Shown piece by piece: positions 12,720-32,050 of a stretch of DNA of 64,000 nt. The stretch comes from Gossypium raimondii (taxonomy: Eukaryota; Streptophyta; Magnoliopsida; Malvales; Malvaceae): the NCBI RefSeq assembly GCF_025698545.1, contig NC_068576.1, positions 441,501-505,500 of the forward strand. Direction: 5' to 3'. Within the stretch, counting starts at the first letter, position 1. Each line of letters opens with the position of its first letter. The notes below the pieces were generated by a model. It searched no databases. It was not told where the DNA came from and was given only the letters and a program-made list of their open reading frames with translations. Position numbers and translations under genes: made by a program.

Positions 12720-14259
12720 CTTTTCCTATTACTGTGTCCCCGCGAGCCGCCACTTAAATGTTGAATCCTCGTTTTAAAACGAAAGCTCCAAGCGACAAAT
12801 GTAAAGGGCAAAAGATATCGGGGTCTAGATCCAGGCCCAAAATCCTATTTATTTTCCAAATCTAGTATTTACGACTGTGCTCGGTTGGTCGAAAATTTTA
12901 AATTATATGTTAAATTTTTATCTAATTTTGGGTATTGAAGCTTTTCTTTTATACTTTATTTTTACAAAACAAGCATTGTTTTATTGTTTTAAAATAAATT
13001 TTGAAGTTTTTCTTTATAACTAGTAGAAAGTAATCAATAATACATTACAAAAAAATAAAACTAATTATAAATTAAATTCGAATAATTACTATATTGTAGC
13101 TTACAAATCAAAATCATAATTCAAATCCATTTTTGATTTCTCATTTTTCTTAGCATATATAGCCTTTTTTTATTTAAAGAATACAAAAAAATCATTCCAA
13201 AAAATAGTATAAATTCATATTATTTTATAAATAAGAGATAAATATCAAATTTGTAACACTACTCACCCGATCTGATTATTGAGTCTGAGCTCATAGATGT
13301 CACAACAGTTGTCGAAACAACTATTGTTGAAAACACTGGAAATAAAACCATCAAACTTTCAAACATTTCTAAATTTAAAATCATTGTAAAATAAATAGAC
13401 TTACCAAGTTTCAATCAAACTTAGGAGGACTTGATTGCTAATTTGAATATGAAATAGAGCTAAATTGTACAATTTTAAAACTTTGTAATAAGTACCGATG
13501 CCCTTGAAAGGTGCCGGTACCATTTCAAGTTTCGATGTTCATAAAATCAATTTTGAATCAAAAGTTATTAATTTTTTAATAAATATATCTTAATTAATTT
13601 TAGAGAAATAATTATGAAATAAATAAGATGCTATCATTTTTATCATGATAATTTTCGCTTTGACCCACGATAATTTTTTACTTGGCACATGACACTTTAC
13701 AATTGAACTGTAAATTTTTGTCTATATAGTTTTTTATATTTAAAAATATAATAAAAATGAAAGTTACGATACAAGTAACTTTACCCGCAAGTTTCACACC
13801 TTAGAAAAATCAAAGGGAGTCGCATTGGGTGTGAAATTTGGGGTAAAGTTGCCTATATCATCTGCAACTCTCTTTCTGGCTATAGTTTTTATATCATTCC
13901 GATAATCATGTTAACGACGTCTTGATTTGTTAGTTAAAAGGGAAGTCTTAGATATGCAGGTATTTAAGTTTGAATTTCACCTTATCCAATTGCCACGTGT
14001 AAAATTTATTTGATCTTTTTACTAGGGTGACCAAGGGGCTCAGTTATAGAGAATTTCCGCTTTTGCAGGAATTGCATATTTGCAACCATTAGAGGGGTTA
14101 ATGCAAAAGATCCAAATCCGTATCAGGAATCCACCAGCTGTCTTCGAGTAAGAAGACATCCTAATTTTACAACTTCTGAAACTAGGGAAAGGGAAAGGGG
14201 CAGGGCAACGTCAATTATGTACAAGTGGCATCACTGACGAAGCATTAGTTTTTCCAAGC
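12720..14259. other. intergenic between oxygenase and NEK genes
   Basis: AT-rich spacer holding the head of the oxygenase gene (about 12720-12830) and the NEK 3' UTR (down to about 14100). The only structured element is the inverted repeat at 13758-13879, described separately. Confidence 0.5.
13758..13879. repeat. imperfect inverted repeat (hairpin), about 120 bp
   Basis: The left arm around 13775-13800 (gtaactttacccgcaagttt then cacacc) pairs with the right arm around 13828-13853 (gggtgtgaaatttggggtaa then agttgc). The stem seems to continue outward with bulges to about 13758 and 13879. The loop is about 27 nt. The size suits a small MITE or a MIRNA-like foldback; the sequence alone does not decide. 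Confidence 0.6.
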
Positions 14260-19565
<5,306 letters not shown>

Positions 19566-20243
19566 TTACTTCAACAAGTATATTAGTTTCCAATATTTCT
19601 GCAATGTAACACTAACATTAAAACAAGAGAATCAAAAAATGAATCCACAGAGAGAAAAAGATGAGAACTGAACGCAAAGCTGACTACTCTCACAAATCAT
19701 TTATAAAGTAACTTACTGCGGAAAAGCAATATACATACTTAAAAAAAAAATCCACAAAATGAACAAACAAACAAACCAGTACCGCTCTAAATACGCCAAT
19801 AATTTTCCGTTTTCGTTGAGATGAAGATAATTGGTTAAGACTCGATTCGTCCTTTAAACCGGAAAGTTGAAGTAAACATGTTCATAATCATTTCTACAAA
19901 TCCTGAGCCAAAATTACTATTCAAGAAACGTTTTAAAATCATGTTACGTGCAGGCGTAGGTAAAAACCAAAACAAACGGACAAACAAACAAAACCACTAC
20001 GTCTATGTGTACGCCAATATTTTGTTGTTTTCGTTGAAAAAGTGAAAAAAAAACTAGATAATTAATTGGCGAAGACTCGAGACGAACGTTAAACCGGAGA
20101 GTTGAAGTCAACATTTTTATTTCTACAAATCCTAGGCCAAAATTAATATATTCAAGAAACATTTTAAAATCATTTAAGCAACTCTTAACTGCAGGCCTAC
20201 GTAAAATGAATCGCTCTCCTCCATTCTGTTTCTTTAAAACAAC

Positions 20244-20297
<54 letters not shown>
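20244..20297. repeat. (TAA)18 microsatellite
   Basis: Eighteen perfect TAA units in the likely leader intron or 5' UTR of the NEK gene. A good candidate for a polymorphic marker. Confidence 0.95.
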
Positions 20298-20299
<2 letters not shown>

Positions 20300-20372
20300 G
20301 ACGAAGAGGTTAAAGAAGCAGTTTCTTCTATCTATTGTTTCATTGAAGCAAAAGAAGCAGTTTACCTTATGC

Positions 20373-20395
20373 GAAGAAGAAGAAGAAGAAGAAGA
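20373..20395. repeat. short (GAA)n repeat
   Basis: About seven GAA units (TTC on the NEK sense strand), in the NEK leader region. Pyrimidine-rich TTC/CTT tracts are common in plant 5' UTRs. Confidence 0.8.
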
Positions 20396-20870
20396 CGAAG
20401 AGGCGGCTGAAAGAGAACAAGCGGGATCTTTTCGAACACCTTTGAAACTAAATAATTAAAGAAATAGATTCTTCATTTCGCTAAAACTTAAACAAAATGT
20501 CTAAATCAGTTTTTGAATTTACTGATATCATGGAAATTGAATTTCAAAAACACGTGAAAGATTCTCACCTTGTTTAGAGCAGCAGTAATCTTTTATTATT
20601 TTTATCATTAATGAGTTTGGGAGAAAGATAAGGAGGAAGCTGAGAGAGCGGCAAATGAGCGAACTAGTGTAGAGAAGGCAAGTGTTTGAAATTCAAAATA
20701 TACTTGAAAAGGAACCAAAGGAGGTACACGGGTTTCGCATTCTCTACGACGCCGTACCGGGATTTGTTGGTATCCTCAGCCTGCGGCTAGTTTATGATTA
20801 TTGTTGTCAGACAAACGACAGCGTTTTAAAAGGTTTCGCGGAAGGCAGTTTGACGGTGAGATTGATTTGA

Positions 20871-23800
20871 CTTGCTACCTTGCAAAGATTGCATTTGGAC
20901 TCCTCCAGATTCCAATTGGCCCATTAACCTTTTTTTAATTATTTATTTATTTATTTATTTTAAAAAGTAATACTCAAACTTAAATTATATATAAGTCAGA
21001 AAAAAAACATAAAAAATAATACTACCAAATACCAATACCAAAGATTCTCACTCTCTTAAACCTCCCAACTAAATCATTTATCTATTTTATTGTAATTTAA
21101 AAAATATAAAATTATCGAAAGATATATGTATCATTATAATAATTTTTTAAAAGTATTTAGTAATTTTATAATTGAGTAGACATTTATATTAATTTAAGCA
21201 AAGCTTAAATAATAATATAAATATTATTTACAAATTAATATTGTTTTTTATATCATTAAAAAAAATCTGGTGTCGGCTTTAAAAGCCCGAACCAAAGAGT
21301 TGAAGGCCCCAAGTTGATATGGTAGGCCCAATAAGGTAAATGAAGTCAATTAGATTGATATGCTTGAAAATGAGTTCCCAACCTTTAAATTGGTTGAAAG
21401 TAAATGCCTATTGGTACCAACTACCAAATCTTCCAGCTCAGATGAGACCCAGAAAAAAAAAAACCATTAAGGGAAACCATAACAATTTTGCTAAATTCAA
21501 GGTTTTATTGGTTCTTCTTAGGACAGTCAGTGCCACCATTTCTTTAAACTTTATGTGTTGTACTTGTTGTTGTTATCGGACAGGTAGTTGTATCTTGGGC
21601 TAGATGTATAGAAAAAATTGTAAATTAGAAGCAACCTATTTAAGTCTATATATATAAATTTTTAGGCAGATGTACCAATTCTTTTAGGGTGTGTTTAGTT
21701 GAGTGAAAAAGTAGAGAGATGAGAGGAGAGAGTAAAAATGTGGAAAGAAAATAAATTTTGAGCGTGATTGGTAGATAAGAAAAGTGAGAGGAAGAAATAT
21801 AGGAGGGATGTTCATTTTTTATCCTGATACATAAAAATCTATCCTTCTAAATTGGAATGATCAGAGGAGAGAAAGTAAGAGAGAAGTTCATGTTAGTTTA
21901 AAATTATGAATTTTCAATTGTTTTATTTTATTTTCTTTCATTTTTCAACTCTACCAAGCAACGGGGGAAAAGAAAATTACTTTTTGTCTTTTCTCATTTT
22001 TCCATCTTTCCTACTAATAACACTAATGAAAAAACCTATATATTTTTCATCCTTCTAATTTTCTGCCCATTATATTTTCTATCCTTCCAATTTTCTTTTC
22101 ACTGTACTAACTAAAATCTTATTACCTCTTGAATTATGGTAGGTATCATTGTGGGGGTGATAACTACTTGTAAGTGTTGTGTGCCAGCAGGAGGTTTATA
22201 GAAATTGGTTTCCTTCGGCTATCAATTTCTTCATTAAATTTCTAGTTATGTACTCTTGGTGATGTACCTAACATGACCCTCCCTTCTAAAAGAAGGCTGA
22301 ATGATTTAGTTTTAGGAGTTTGATTCAATATTCATGCCCTTGTAAAATAAAGGGTATTGAAGGTTTTCTCGCATTTTTTTCTTTTTACAGAATAAATTTC
22401 TTAATAAGTTTTAGAAAATATCAGTCCATTAAACAAAAGAAAAGTACAACTTAACAACGACTTCATGTTGACAAATTCTTTAATAGGTTGGTATTGACTA
22501 CGGTAGAGATTTTATCCTTTAAATTTGTTCGAGTGCGTGAAGAGGCAGTTTAAAGTGATGATGAATTTATAAAGCGAAAGTGCCTCGTCGAGGGCCTGAA
22601 GAAGATGAACCATGCACAATTGCGTATGGTATGAGTCAAATATTTACTCTAAATCATTAGGGACATTTGTGGGTTAACATGCTACCTCTTGAGTATTTGA
22701 ACTTATTGTTTATTTAGGCATTCAAATTCTTATCAAAACTAACAGACATCCCTCACTGAAAACTCATTTTATAGATTCCTCGCGACAAAGTCCGTCTCCC
22801 CGTAACAACAGTAATGTTATGATGGAAGAGATGGGTGGCACATTTGCCAAATCCCATCTTGAAGGTGCATCCATAATAGCTTAACCATTGGTGGTGGCAT
22901 TTGAAGTAGACATATGTACAAGTAATTCAACCGGCCCATATGCTGAACGAGAAGTGATAATCATAGGTTAAGGTAGGGTCAAAACGGTTTCATTTATAAG
23001 ATGATAGTGATGATAAAAGCTGCTAAAGTTGGCACAAAATGTTAGTGGAATGGGTTCTTCTTTGCAGAGAGATCAGAGAAGATCCCCACTCCAATTTTCA
23101 AGTTCGGACCACAGGAATATTCCAATATTATTATATCTTTGAATACGCTATAAATAATTTTTACTACAAATCAAAGAAAAATATATAAAAAAATTTATTT
23201 GAGCACTTTCGTAAAGACTTGACCATTATAGGATTATTTTAAAAAGTTTGACTCTTATAAGAGTAACCATTAAAAATTTTAGACCTTAACTGGAGTATTT
23301 AGCATTCTTCATGATTGTGGGTAAGTTGGAAAATGAGGATGGCAAACTTTTATTCATAGAAGATACAGAACAAGGTTGAATGGCATGGAAATGTGCAGGG
23401 TATAACACATGTAGTGATATGTGCTGTAGCATCAACCACCAAGTGCCTGTTTCTTTCACTTTCTGGGTTTCAAATTCCATTTTGCAGCTCTGTCACGTAA
23501 CACGTACTGTTTGCTTTTCCTTTTTGTTCTGGATTAATATTCTTGATGATCCATTGCCGCATATGATAGCCTCAGCTTTTCCTTAACTTTATAAGCCATT
23601 CTTATTGGAAGCTAATGATTCTTTTATTTCAAGAATGATCGTTGATAAATAAATGTTAAATTCTATGGTTAAGTTCTGGGTTTAGTCCTTATGCTTTAAT
23701 TTTATCACATTTAATCTTTGTATTTTTCAAATTGGTCATTTTAGTCCTTGCACTTTTAAATTTTTGAAATTTTAATTGTGATCCAAATGGTAGCAGTCAA

Positions 23801-25300
23801 ATTCGATTGCTTAAATTCTCCTATTAATCCTGTACTATGTATAAAGTTGTTGGTTTTAGTCTATTAGTCTCTACAATTTTATTTTATTTTCTAAATTTTA
23901 GTCTTGATGCAAACGACAATAGTTAAATTTTTAATTGGTTTTTTAATAATATGTGAAAATAACAAGCTAATACAACATTACATAGCTGTAAACAACTTAT
24001 AGAACTTCATAAATTTAATCGTTATTATTTACTATTTAGTAATAACAAAATTAAAGTTTAGAGACTAAACTCATAACTTATGCAGGGACTAATAGCAAAA
24101 TTTACCAAAAGAATGGACCGTTTGTTTTTAATGTGTGTGTACAGACTTATCAAATCTTCATCCTCTACCAACAAGTGGTTGAGTGTAATAATAAGGCACA
24201 TTACATTCTCAAGGGGAGGGTTCAAGTTCAAATATTAAAAACGATATTATTAAAAGAAATAACCATAAACTCCAAATATGAACAGTAAAACAGACATAAA
24301 AAAATATAAAAAAGAAATCCTTCACCCTCTAAGCACCATTCATTTTCTCCTAAATCTTTGTACCTCTAAAGCATATAAAGTTAAGTGGTGGTCACCAAGT
24401 TTGCCCCTCCTCTCCCGCATGCTCCTCCATTCTGTTGATACTCACCGGTTTGTGGATCTCCTCTTTAAAGAATTTCCCCGTACTTAATAATTGAATGATT
24501 GGTGCTAGACACTCTCATATTTTAGATTCATATTTTGAGTCTGATTCGAATTAAAATTTTAAACGGAGAATAATTTTTTTAATATTATTTTTTTAGTTTA
24601 ATAATTTAAATTTAAAAATATAAGTAAAAATATTAATTTTTTTATTACTCGATTAAATTAAATAATAATTGATGATGTAAACAACAGTCATCCCACATAT
24701 ATTATGATGGGCTCATTCTCAAATTGCATGTACCGTTGACTCAATTATAGAGATGAGGTCGACATATCGACTAAACAGTGTAAAATGTCCCAATTCCCAA
24801 CAGTAACCATGATTCAGCTACAAGATTTTTTTGGGACGCTGTTGATTTCCAAGGAGAACCATAGGTCTCTGTGTAAGCACATGACTTCTATGGGCCATCG
24901 AACTTGAGGATTCCCATTCCTTCAGCCCACTTTGAGTTACTATGACATTATTAAGTCTTACAAATGCTCAATCATTCTCATCAAAGTCCATCATTTCTGT
25001 ACGTAGAGGTTATTTAAAACTCAAATTGTCCCATATTATGCTCAAATAAAGAATTTAGCTCTTAAATTTTAATTTGATATAATCTAATTATTTATTTTTA
25101 TAATATTATTAGTTAGCCCAAATAGTTAATATTATTAACTATTTTGATTAAAATACCGGTGTAAATTAAAAAAAAAAAACCTCTCCCAATATAATAAAAA
25201 TTATATCATGATGAGTTTGAATAATGTTTTCTCTAAAATCTACTTTAATATTTTAACCATAATTGATGATAGTGGATTAGTTTGAATAGCTAACCAATAA
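20871..25300. other. gene-free AT-rich spacer with degenerate repeats
   Basis: No supported exon. It includes the MITE-like block at about 21685-22130, and a stretch at about 23690-24110 full of 'tttagtccttgcac' style text that resembles degenerate MITE arms. The open frames at 21340, 23286, 23380 and 24278 have no domain. Confidence 0.5.
21685..22130. mobile_element. possible decayed Tourist-like MITE
   Basis: The left end (gggtgtgtttagttgagtga) and the reverse complement of the right end (gattttagttagtacagtga) share a partial inverted repeat. The interior is purine-rich on the left and pyrimidine-rich on the right, so it can fold back. The target duplication is not certain. Confidence 0.35.
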
Positions 25301-25307
25301 TATTATA

Positions 25308-25545
25308 CAAGTGAATTGTGATGGCGTTGTAAGCGTGAAGAGAGTCAAGCAGGGCCAGTGGTTTCCTTAAAGACTGTGAAGGGTAGTGGATTGTTGGCTT
25401 CAGTTGTTCCATTGGGGTTTGTAACATACTTAATGCAGAATTGTGGGGCATCATGGATGGTCGATACGTGGAATGGGACAAGGGATATCGAAATGTTCAA
25501 GTTGAATGCGATAGTCTAATTGTAGTTAATTTGTTAGATTAAGGC
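25308..25545 (+). pseudogene. LINE-type RNase H domain fragment
   Basis: Translation with frame changes gives VNCDGVV near 25312 and, in another frame, NAELWGIMDG with VQVECDSLIVVNLLD, the pattern of the RNase H-like domain (RVT_3) at the end of plant LINE polyproteins. Stops and at least one frameshift separate the pieces. No RT domain is found nearby, so this is an isolated 3' fragment. Confidence 0.6.
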
Positions 25546-25799
25546 TATGTTGATGGAAACTGATTACGACTAGTTAGAGATATCAAGGAATTTTACAAAA
25601 GGAGACCAAAAAGAATATAAGAACTAAATCTTAAATTTAAAGATAGTATAAAGAAAAACCATAATTTAAACATAGTTATGAAACTTTTTTTTTATTTTAA
25701 ATTTTATATATTTTGACTTAATTTGTGTATTATAAAAGGGATATAACCTAGCATAAGTCTTTCTCCAATTCAAATTTATATAAGGTTTTTTATAATTAA

Positions 25800-26245
25800 A
25801 GGTTGATGCTAATTACGCAAATACAAAAGGTATTTTTACATCATATCATTGGGTATGATACCATTTGAGAAATGGTGTCATACACAAACACTATAAATAT
25901 CTCGTGAACTCTTTAATTTGAGACATGTAAAGCTCCAAAATGTGGTTGAAAAGACATTCGTTGTTCTAAACAAATGTTTCCCATATTAACAACACTTTAG
26001 TATAACGTAAGAAAACAATGTTGGAGCGTACTAGCATGTTACATATTTCATAACTTTAATCGTAAGTGGAATTGAGATGATCCATACTTCAAAAGAATAC
26101 ATAGAAGAAGGAGATCTTAATAATCTTAATTATGCATATTCAAATTCAGATGATGATGAGCTCGATTAAGGACCTATAGATGATGATAATGAGCATAAGC
26201 TAAATATTAAAAGGAAACAAATATGCCTTAGAACAATTAAATAAA
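25800..26245 (+). pseudogene. PIF/Harbinger (HARBI1-like) transposase relic
   Basis: Decayed reading on the plus strand shows VDANYANTKG near 25804, RELFNLRHVKLQNVVEKTF near 25905 and, after shifts, VLACYIFHNFNRKWN near 26025. These match the conserved order of the C-terminal DDE_4 part of plant Harbinger transposases, including the Asp in VDA; the N-terminal half is missing. Stops and frameshifts are frequent, so it is long dead. Sequence at 26460-26580 (ending ccaaacagacct) may be a terminal inverted repeat of the same or another Tourist-like element. Confidence 0.65.
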
Positions 26246-26794
26246 ATTGCCTAAGATATTTAGTTTTCTTATTATTTTATTAGTAATCATATTATCAACT
26301 ATATTTTTGGACTAACATAATACATATAATGATTTGATTTTAATTTTTGTTACTTGTTTAAAAATTATTTTATCATACTAATAATTTTTATAGTAATTAA
26401 TATTTTTAAAAATATAAATTATGTAACTATGTAATTATAATTTGTACTACTAAACATGACTTTACACTATGTCGACTAAACACGTCTAGAGAATTACAAT
26501 TCTTTGCAATTACAAGAGAGTGTAATTACTACTCTAATAATTACATTTTCATTTTATTACTATGTCGTCCAAACAGACCTTTAAAATTTAATCTTTATAT
26601 TTTATTTGACAAAATTTAATTCTCTACATTTAGAATGGCATTAATCAATCTAAATATTCTAACTCCTCAATTATTTCAATTAAAATGCTAAAAAGTGTTT
26701 GTAAGGAAAAAATATCCATATATAAAAGATTCCACAAGGGCTTCGTACAACTCTTTTACTTTTTCTTTATGATCTAATGGTCAAATTGCAGTTC

Positions 26795-27160
26795 TGATTC
26801 CTCAACTACGGTCATATTTGAAATTTAATTTTTATATTTTAATTTAACATAATTTGGTCCTCTATTTTACAATAACATTAATTAGTCCAAATTGTTAATA
26901 TCTTTATTTGTTCCGTTAAAATTTTGACGTGATTTTTCATAAAGTACATTTCTAATAAAAAGAATCTACTTCGACAATGCTAAGTTGGAATGGGTGTTTT
27001 TAAGAAAAAATTTGACCGTAGCATTTTAACCGAAATAATTAAGGTTGTCAGCTATTTGAACTAACTAATCATACTATAAAAGAACATGAACCAGATTATG
27101 TCAAATTAAAATATAGATACTAAATCCTAAATTTAAACATAATAGTGGGATTATAACATA
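26795..27160. mobile_element. fold-back MITE
   Basis: The left arm at about 26835-26890 (tatattttaatttaacataa then tttggtcc) pairs with the right arm at about 27060-27120 (actaatcatac, atgaaccagattatgtcaaa then ttaaaatata). The whole roughly 365-bp unit folds on itself with mismatches. No coding capacity. Confidence 0.55.
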
Positions 27161-30100
27161 ATTTAATCTAAAACAATTCATGCCTATCACCAGAGGCAAA
27201 TCTAGGGTGGGGGCAGGCAAGGGCGTTGGCCCTCCAAAATGTAAAACTTTCAATTCAATCCTCTTATAAATAAAGAAATTATAAATTAATATATGTAATA
27301 AAATTGCACTTTGGTCCCCTAAAAATAAAAAAAATCAGTTTCATCCCTTCAAAAATGATGAAATCATAAATTAATATATTATAAAATTATAATTTGATCT
27401 CTGAAAAATTTCCAAACTCATCCCTGTCCATTTAACATTTTTTTATAACGGTATTAAAAACTAAAATGGCATAGATAATCTAAAAGTTTAGTGACCTTTC
27501 CTTGCACTTTTTATATTTGAAAACATGTGATCCTTGTTAGGGTTATCTCTTATCTTAATGAATAGGCTTTGAGGTTTCCTCTTGGTATAGATGCTGAACG
27601 TAACAAAATCAGTATTGAGACTGAACTATGAGGTTGACGAGAAAGAAGGTCAAGTTCCCCCCACTACGCCACACCACAAATTTGGGATTCATCATCACAT
27701 CATTGCACCTTTGTGCATCACATATATATATCTTATATAAAAAATAAAAATAAAAAACAGACGGTACAATTTATTTTTGTTAACGCGGTTCAGACAAAAC
27801 GTTTTAAGTCTATAGAACCTCACGCGGTAAATGATTTTGTTTAAAAATCGTCTGGATCACCTGTTGACGTAAGTCTAATTTACCCTTACACAAAAAAGTA
27901 TCACAAAACCTCATAATAATCAATAAACTTTCTAAATAATATATAAAAGAGTGTCAATAAAACACAGTAAAAGACACTTCCAAAATTGCTCTTGATGTAC
28001 AGCACAAAACAACCTATTTATAGACTTCTTCAAGTGATTAACCAATAATGTTTTGATAGACTTCAAACTCTTATTTAAAAATTAAAATTATCCCATTAAT
28101 TATCCTAAATATTTATCAGATAAAAATTTTCAATAAATCTATCTTTCACTCCAAAATATTCAACAAAATATGAAATTAATTAACAGCAGTTTTCCCAATA
28201 TACCTATATTGTAGGAGTTCGTGGATATAGATCAATTCCAATGTCTCATGATTATAATTAATGGCCATGGCCTTGTATGGTAACCGTAGCTGCAAAGTGC
28301 AAAGTGTCTTTTTCATCATCACTATCTTTTAGTTGGATAAAAACATTAAAAGGGCTGGGCTATATATATAGATTTGGGTAATCGTTTACCTCCAATTGCA
28401 GTTTTACTTAATGTGTTAATCATTTTCCATTTTATATAGTTATATCATGAGTGGCTTTTACATAATAATAAGAAAAAAGGGTTGTTAACCTTATATTTTA
28501 TATTATAATTACACACCATTCAAACTGGCACAAGCTTTTAGCTGGTGTGGTTTCAAGTGGAGAGAATTTGGTGGTGGCACCAAAAATACATTCCCACTTG
28601 GCAAATGGATAAACAATAAATATATATTCTTGGTTTCAATGATTGAGATCGGAATTAGCTAAGACAATCGAGGGTGAACGGCAGTTAAAATCTTATATGA
28701 TTGTGACTTGTGAGAGCTAGGGATCTTACATAAAAGAACAACAAATAATTTCATTTTCATTCAAGATTTTCTTTTTACCCTCCAAGGTCTCCCTTTTCCC
28801 CCACAACTCATCGCCCTAAAATAATCACTACATGTAATAGGTTCTAACAATCTGGGCGGTGCTGTTACGTATTAAGTGGGTTGCTTGGTAGGAACCACCA
28901 GCTGCAGCCACTATGATAAAAGCAAATAAGGAAGTCTGGTAATGTGTGCTTAATTTCCATTGGTCAACAATGGTGATTGGTTGCTAATTTTTTAATTTTT
29001 TGATTACTTAAAAAAAAAAACGATTCCAGATTATTGATACTAGAAATTAACAAGTAAGAAATAGGAAGAAAAAGATAGTAGGGGTTTGGAACGATTCACC
29101 TTTGTAAGAACAAAGTCATCAATGGTGGAAATGGGGGGAGAACTATGAAAAAATAACTTTAGTGGTTGAAAGATTCCTTGTTGACTTCCAGGATCATTAA
29201 TTTTTTGTTCGATCAGTCTGTTAAAATTTTATAAAAAGTAAAAAAATAAAAAATAAAACTCAATTTAATCAAGTTTTTAAGCTTAATTCAACTTATCAGT
29301 ACCAAGATAGGTGAGCCCAGAAATTAAAAAGAAAAGGGAAATAGAACTATCCTTATCTCTCTATCTCGATTGGGTTATTGGAGTCAAAGAAAGGCTAACG
29401 GAGTATTACATATTCTAGATCATATATAAAAAAGAACAGTCACGTGCCACATTTGACCGTAGCACTTAGAGGAGAGCGTGATCTGAAGTCATGTAAGAAA
29501 GTTGTCTCGCCTTTTACGGCTTCTCACATCAACATGTATCATGTTTAAATTTGTAAGAAAATGCACCGACCAGTATAAAATTTAATTTTGTGGAGGCATA
29601 TCATTATTGATGTAACAAATCCAACTCCAAAAAACTCTTCTAATTTTTCATAATTTTATCTTAGAGATTAATTATATACCAATGTTGAGCACCAAATGAG
29701 TAAACTACTACCGTACTTGACTCTTTAGCTCAAGATTCGACGCAATCGATATTTCTTAGGCCAGCTAATCTAGTTTTGGCTTTGTCCCAATTATTTCAGT
29801 GTACATCCTAAAATATAGATCAAGTTGCTTCATTGATTGAAACTTTTGTTCTCCAAAACACAAGTATACTCATATATTAATAAATAGGCTAATCTTGAGA
29901 TTTAGAAGTTTTGCTTTTCTATGATGTAGCATGATTGACTTAAAATAAACATGTTAAATTAATATTTTGTTATGGAAATCATCAATAACGATAGTGATTG
30001 GGTTAAGATTTTTAAATCGAAAAAGCATTTAAAATGTAGGGACCAAATCTCAAATTTTGTGAAAGTATAGGGACTAACGGAATAGTTTAACCTAATAAAC

Positions 30101-30655
30101 ATCACTAGTTGACCACTACTAAGACCATATTCAGACAACGAGAATTTATGTCCGAAATTTTTTTTCAAATCAATCAAGGATTGTCAACATTCACATTCGC
30201 AACTTGTATTAATTTTATTTTTATAATTGGATCCACGAAATTCTTCGATCAAATTTTGTCCTTCATGGTCATGCAGAATAAAATATATTAGTAAAAGCCA
30301 AAGCAAACGATAATTATGACAGGCAGGGAAGACAAAAGGGTTTAATGTTAGTAACTGTGGGTTTAATCATTTTAATTGCAAATTAATTAAGAATGATTAA
30401 AGTGGGAAATTAGTTTTGAAAATTTATGACAATCTCTCTTCTTGTTTGTTTGGTTATGGGAAAATGGTTTTCACTCCCGTGATAGTCTCGCTTGCAATGC
30501 AGACTTTCTGTTCCTTTATCTTAATGTATTTATCATGTGACATTAGAAGACAGCTTTTTTCTAATTTTCACACTATTATTAAACTAAATTATATAAAAAT
30601 TAAGGGTCTGAGTCATGGCAGTTAAATCCTACTACTACTAATTATTTTTATATAA
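27161..30655. other. gene-free spacer with repeat fragments
   Basis: No supported gene. Around 27190-27480 is a dispersed-repeat-like segment starting 'ccagaggcaaatctagggtg'. Around 27760-28060 the minus strand has a TATA box (gtctataaatagg near 28013-28025) followed by GT-rich text, like the U3/R part of a truncated LTR. Short open frames at 29959-30625 carry no domain. Confidence 0.4.
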
Positions 30656-30659
30656 CTTA

Positions 30660-31090
30660 GCATGCATTTTGCCTTACCTAAGTGTCTGGATAGTCCTCTA
30701 CCACTCGATTGGCCATTGGGTGACTAGCCACTCAATCAGCTCATCCTCTAGGCCACCCGCTTTTAGTGAGAACACACACTTTCAAAGAAGGGACCACTAA
30801 GCATAGCAATCTTATACTACCTCAACCAAGGGAATGTCAAAATAATACCACGAGGACAACCCATTTACAATGATCTTGTCCCCTAGCTAACGACATGATC
30901 ACTAAGTACAAGAACTCCTTCCCTATAAATAAATACCATTTAAAACAGTGAAGAAGGGATCGATCATTTAGCCTTTCAGCAACCTTAACCACTTAGCCTT
31001 TCTCCAATTTTCCTCCTATTTAGGTGAACTGGCCTTTCTTACACCACTATCTTCTTCTTATCTCCTCCCTTATTGACACTTGTATCAACA
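30660..31090 (+). mobile_element. possible LTR fragment with TATA box
   Basis: Less AT-rich than its neighbours, with 'ccctataaataaatacc' at about 30931-30947, followed by pyrimidine-rich text with repeated 'ttagcctttc', the layout of a retrotransposon LTR from U3 to R/U5. No clean TG...CA ends or target duplication were found, so it is truncated or misread. Confidence 0.35.
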
Positions 31091-31525
31091 CATCTATTAT
31101 TATAAAGTTGTTTAAACCTTTTGATATTTTATATAATATTTTACAAGAAACTTCAATTAAAAATATTATGGTAAAACACTACTATTTTCTTAAACCAACT
31201 AGAGTCCCCCATAAAAATACTTCCACTTAATAAATAAATAAATAAAATCGTAAATAATTTTAAATTTTATATGCATTTGTATATATAATTTTATTTTTCA
31301 CAAAATTAGTGTGAGACTTAGATTTTTTTATTACTTATGGTACAGAAACAATTAAAAATATAAATATATATTTAAACAATGAATTTAAAATGTAAATAAT
31401 TGTTGATTTGACAAAGATTGCGTAATTAAATATCTTGTGTATCCAAATTCAAAAGCTTAGGAGAGCAATTTTTATTTTTATTTTTTAAATAAATTAAATT
31501 ACTTATATAACCCTTCTAATTAGAG

Positions 31526-32050
31526 GTGATCATGGGACCGGTCGAGTCAAATTCTGATCATATTTAGGCATGATATTAATACATTTTATTTTTTCCCAAG
31601 CATAGTCCGACCCAAAGTATGAGCCTAAAATTTTGACCAAATCCGCTTATATTTATAAATGGCTAACCCAAGCTCATTTTATGTTTGTTCGCCCGCATTT
31701 TAAAAAAATATTTATATTATTTCTAATTTAATATTTTTAATTTATTAAAATTTTTATATATAGTCGTCTTAACATTTTTAACGTTTACATACTACTGTTG
31801 ATTTAATTTTTATATATTATAAATTACAAAATATGTAAAAATAACATAATATAAAATATTACAAACTTAAAAAAGTCGAGTACGAGCCTTGAATGTTCAA
31901 GCCCAAGCTTGACCCATTTTTTAAATGAGCCTATTTTTTTGCCCAATCTCATTTTTTGAGTCTAATATTTTTGCTTAAACCTTCCCAAATTTTGGGTGGG
32001 CCTTCGGGCTTAGATAAGTAGTTCAACCCATGGTCAGGTCTACTTCTAAT
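31526..32050. mobile_element. MITE with imperfect terminal inverted repeats
   Basis: The left end (ttagaggtgatcatgggacc) and the reverse complement of the right end (ttagaagtagacctgaccat) are inverted relatives. The interior is AT-rich with 'gcccaagc' and 'gggcttagataag' blocks near the ends. About 525 bp, no coding capacity. Confidence 0.5.

Noticed and set aside
12499-12811. Alternative minus-strand frames over oxygenase exon 1
   Set aside because: Only the frame starting at 12719 joins in phase to exon 2 and carries the family motif.
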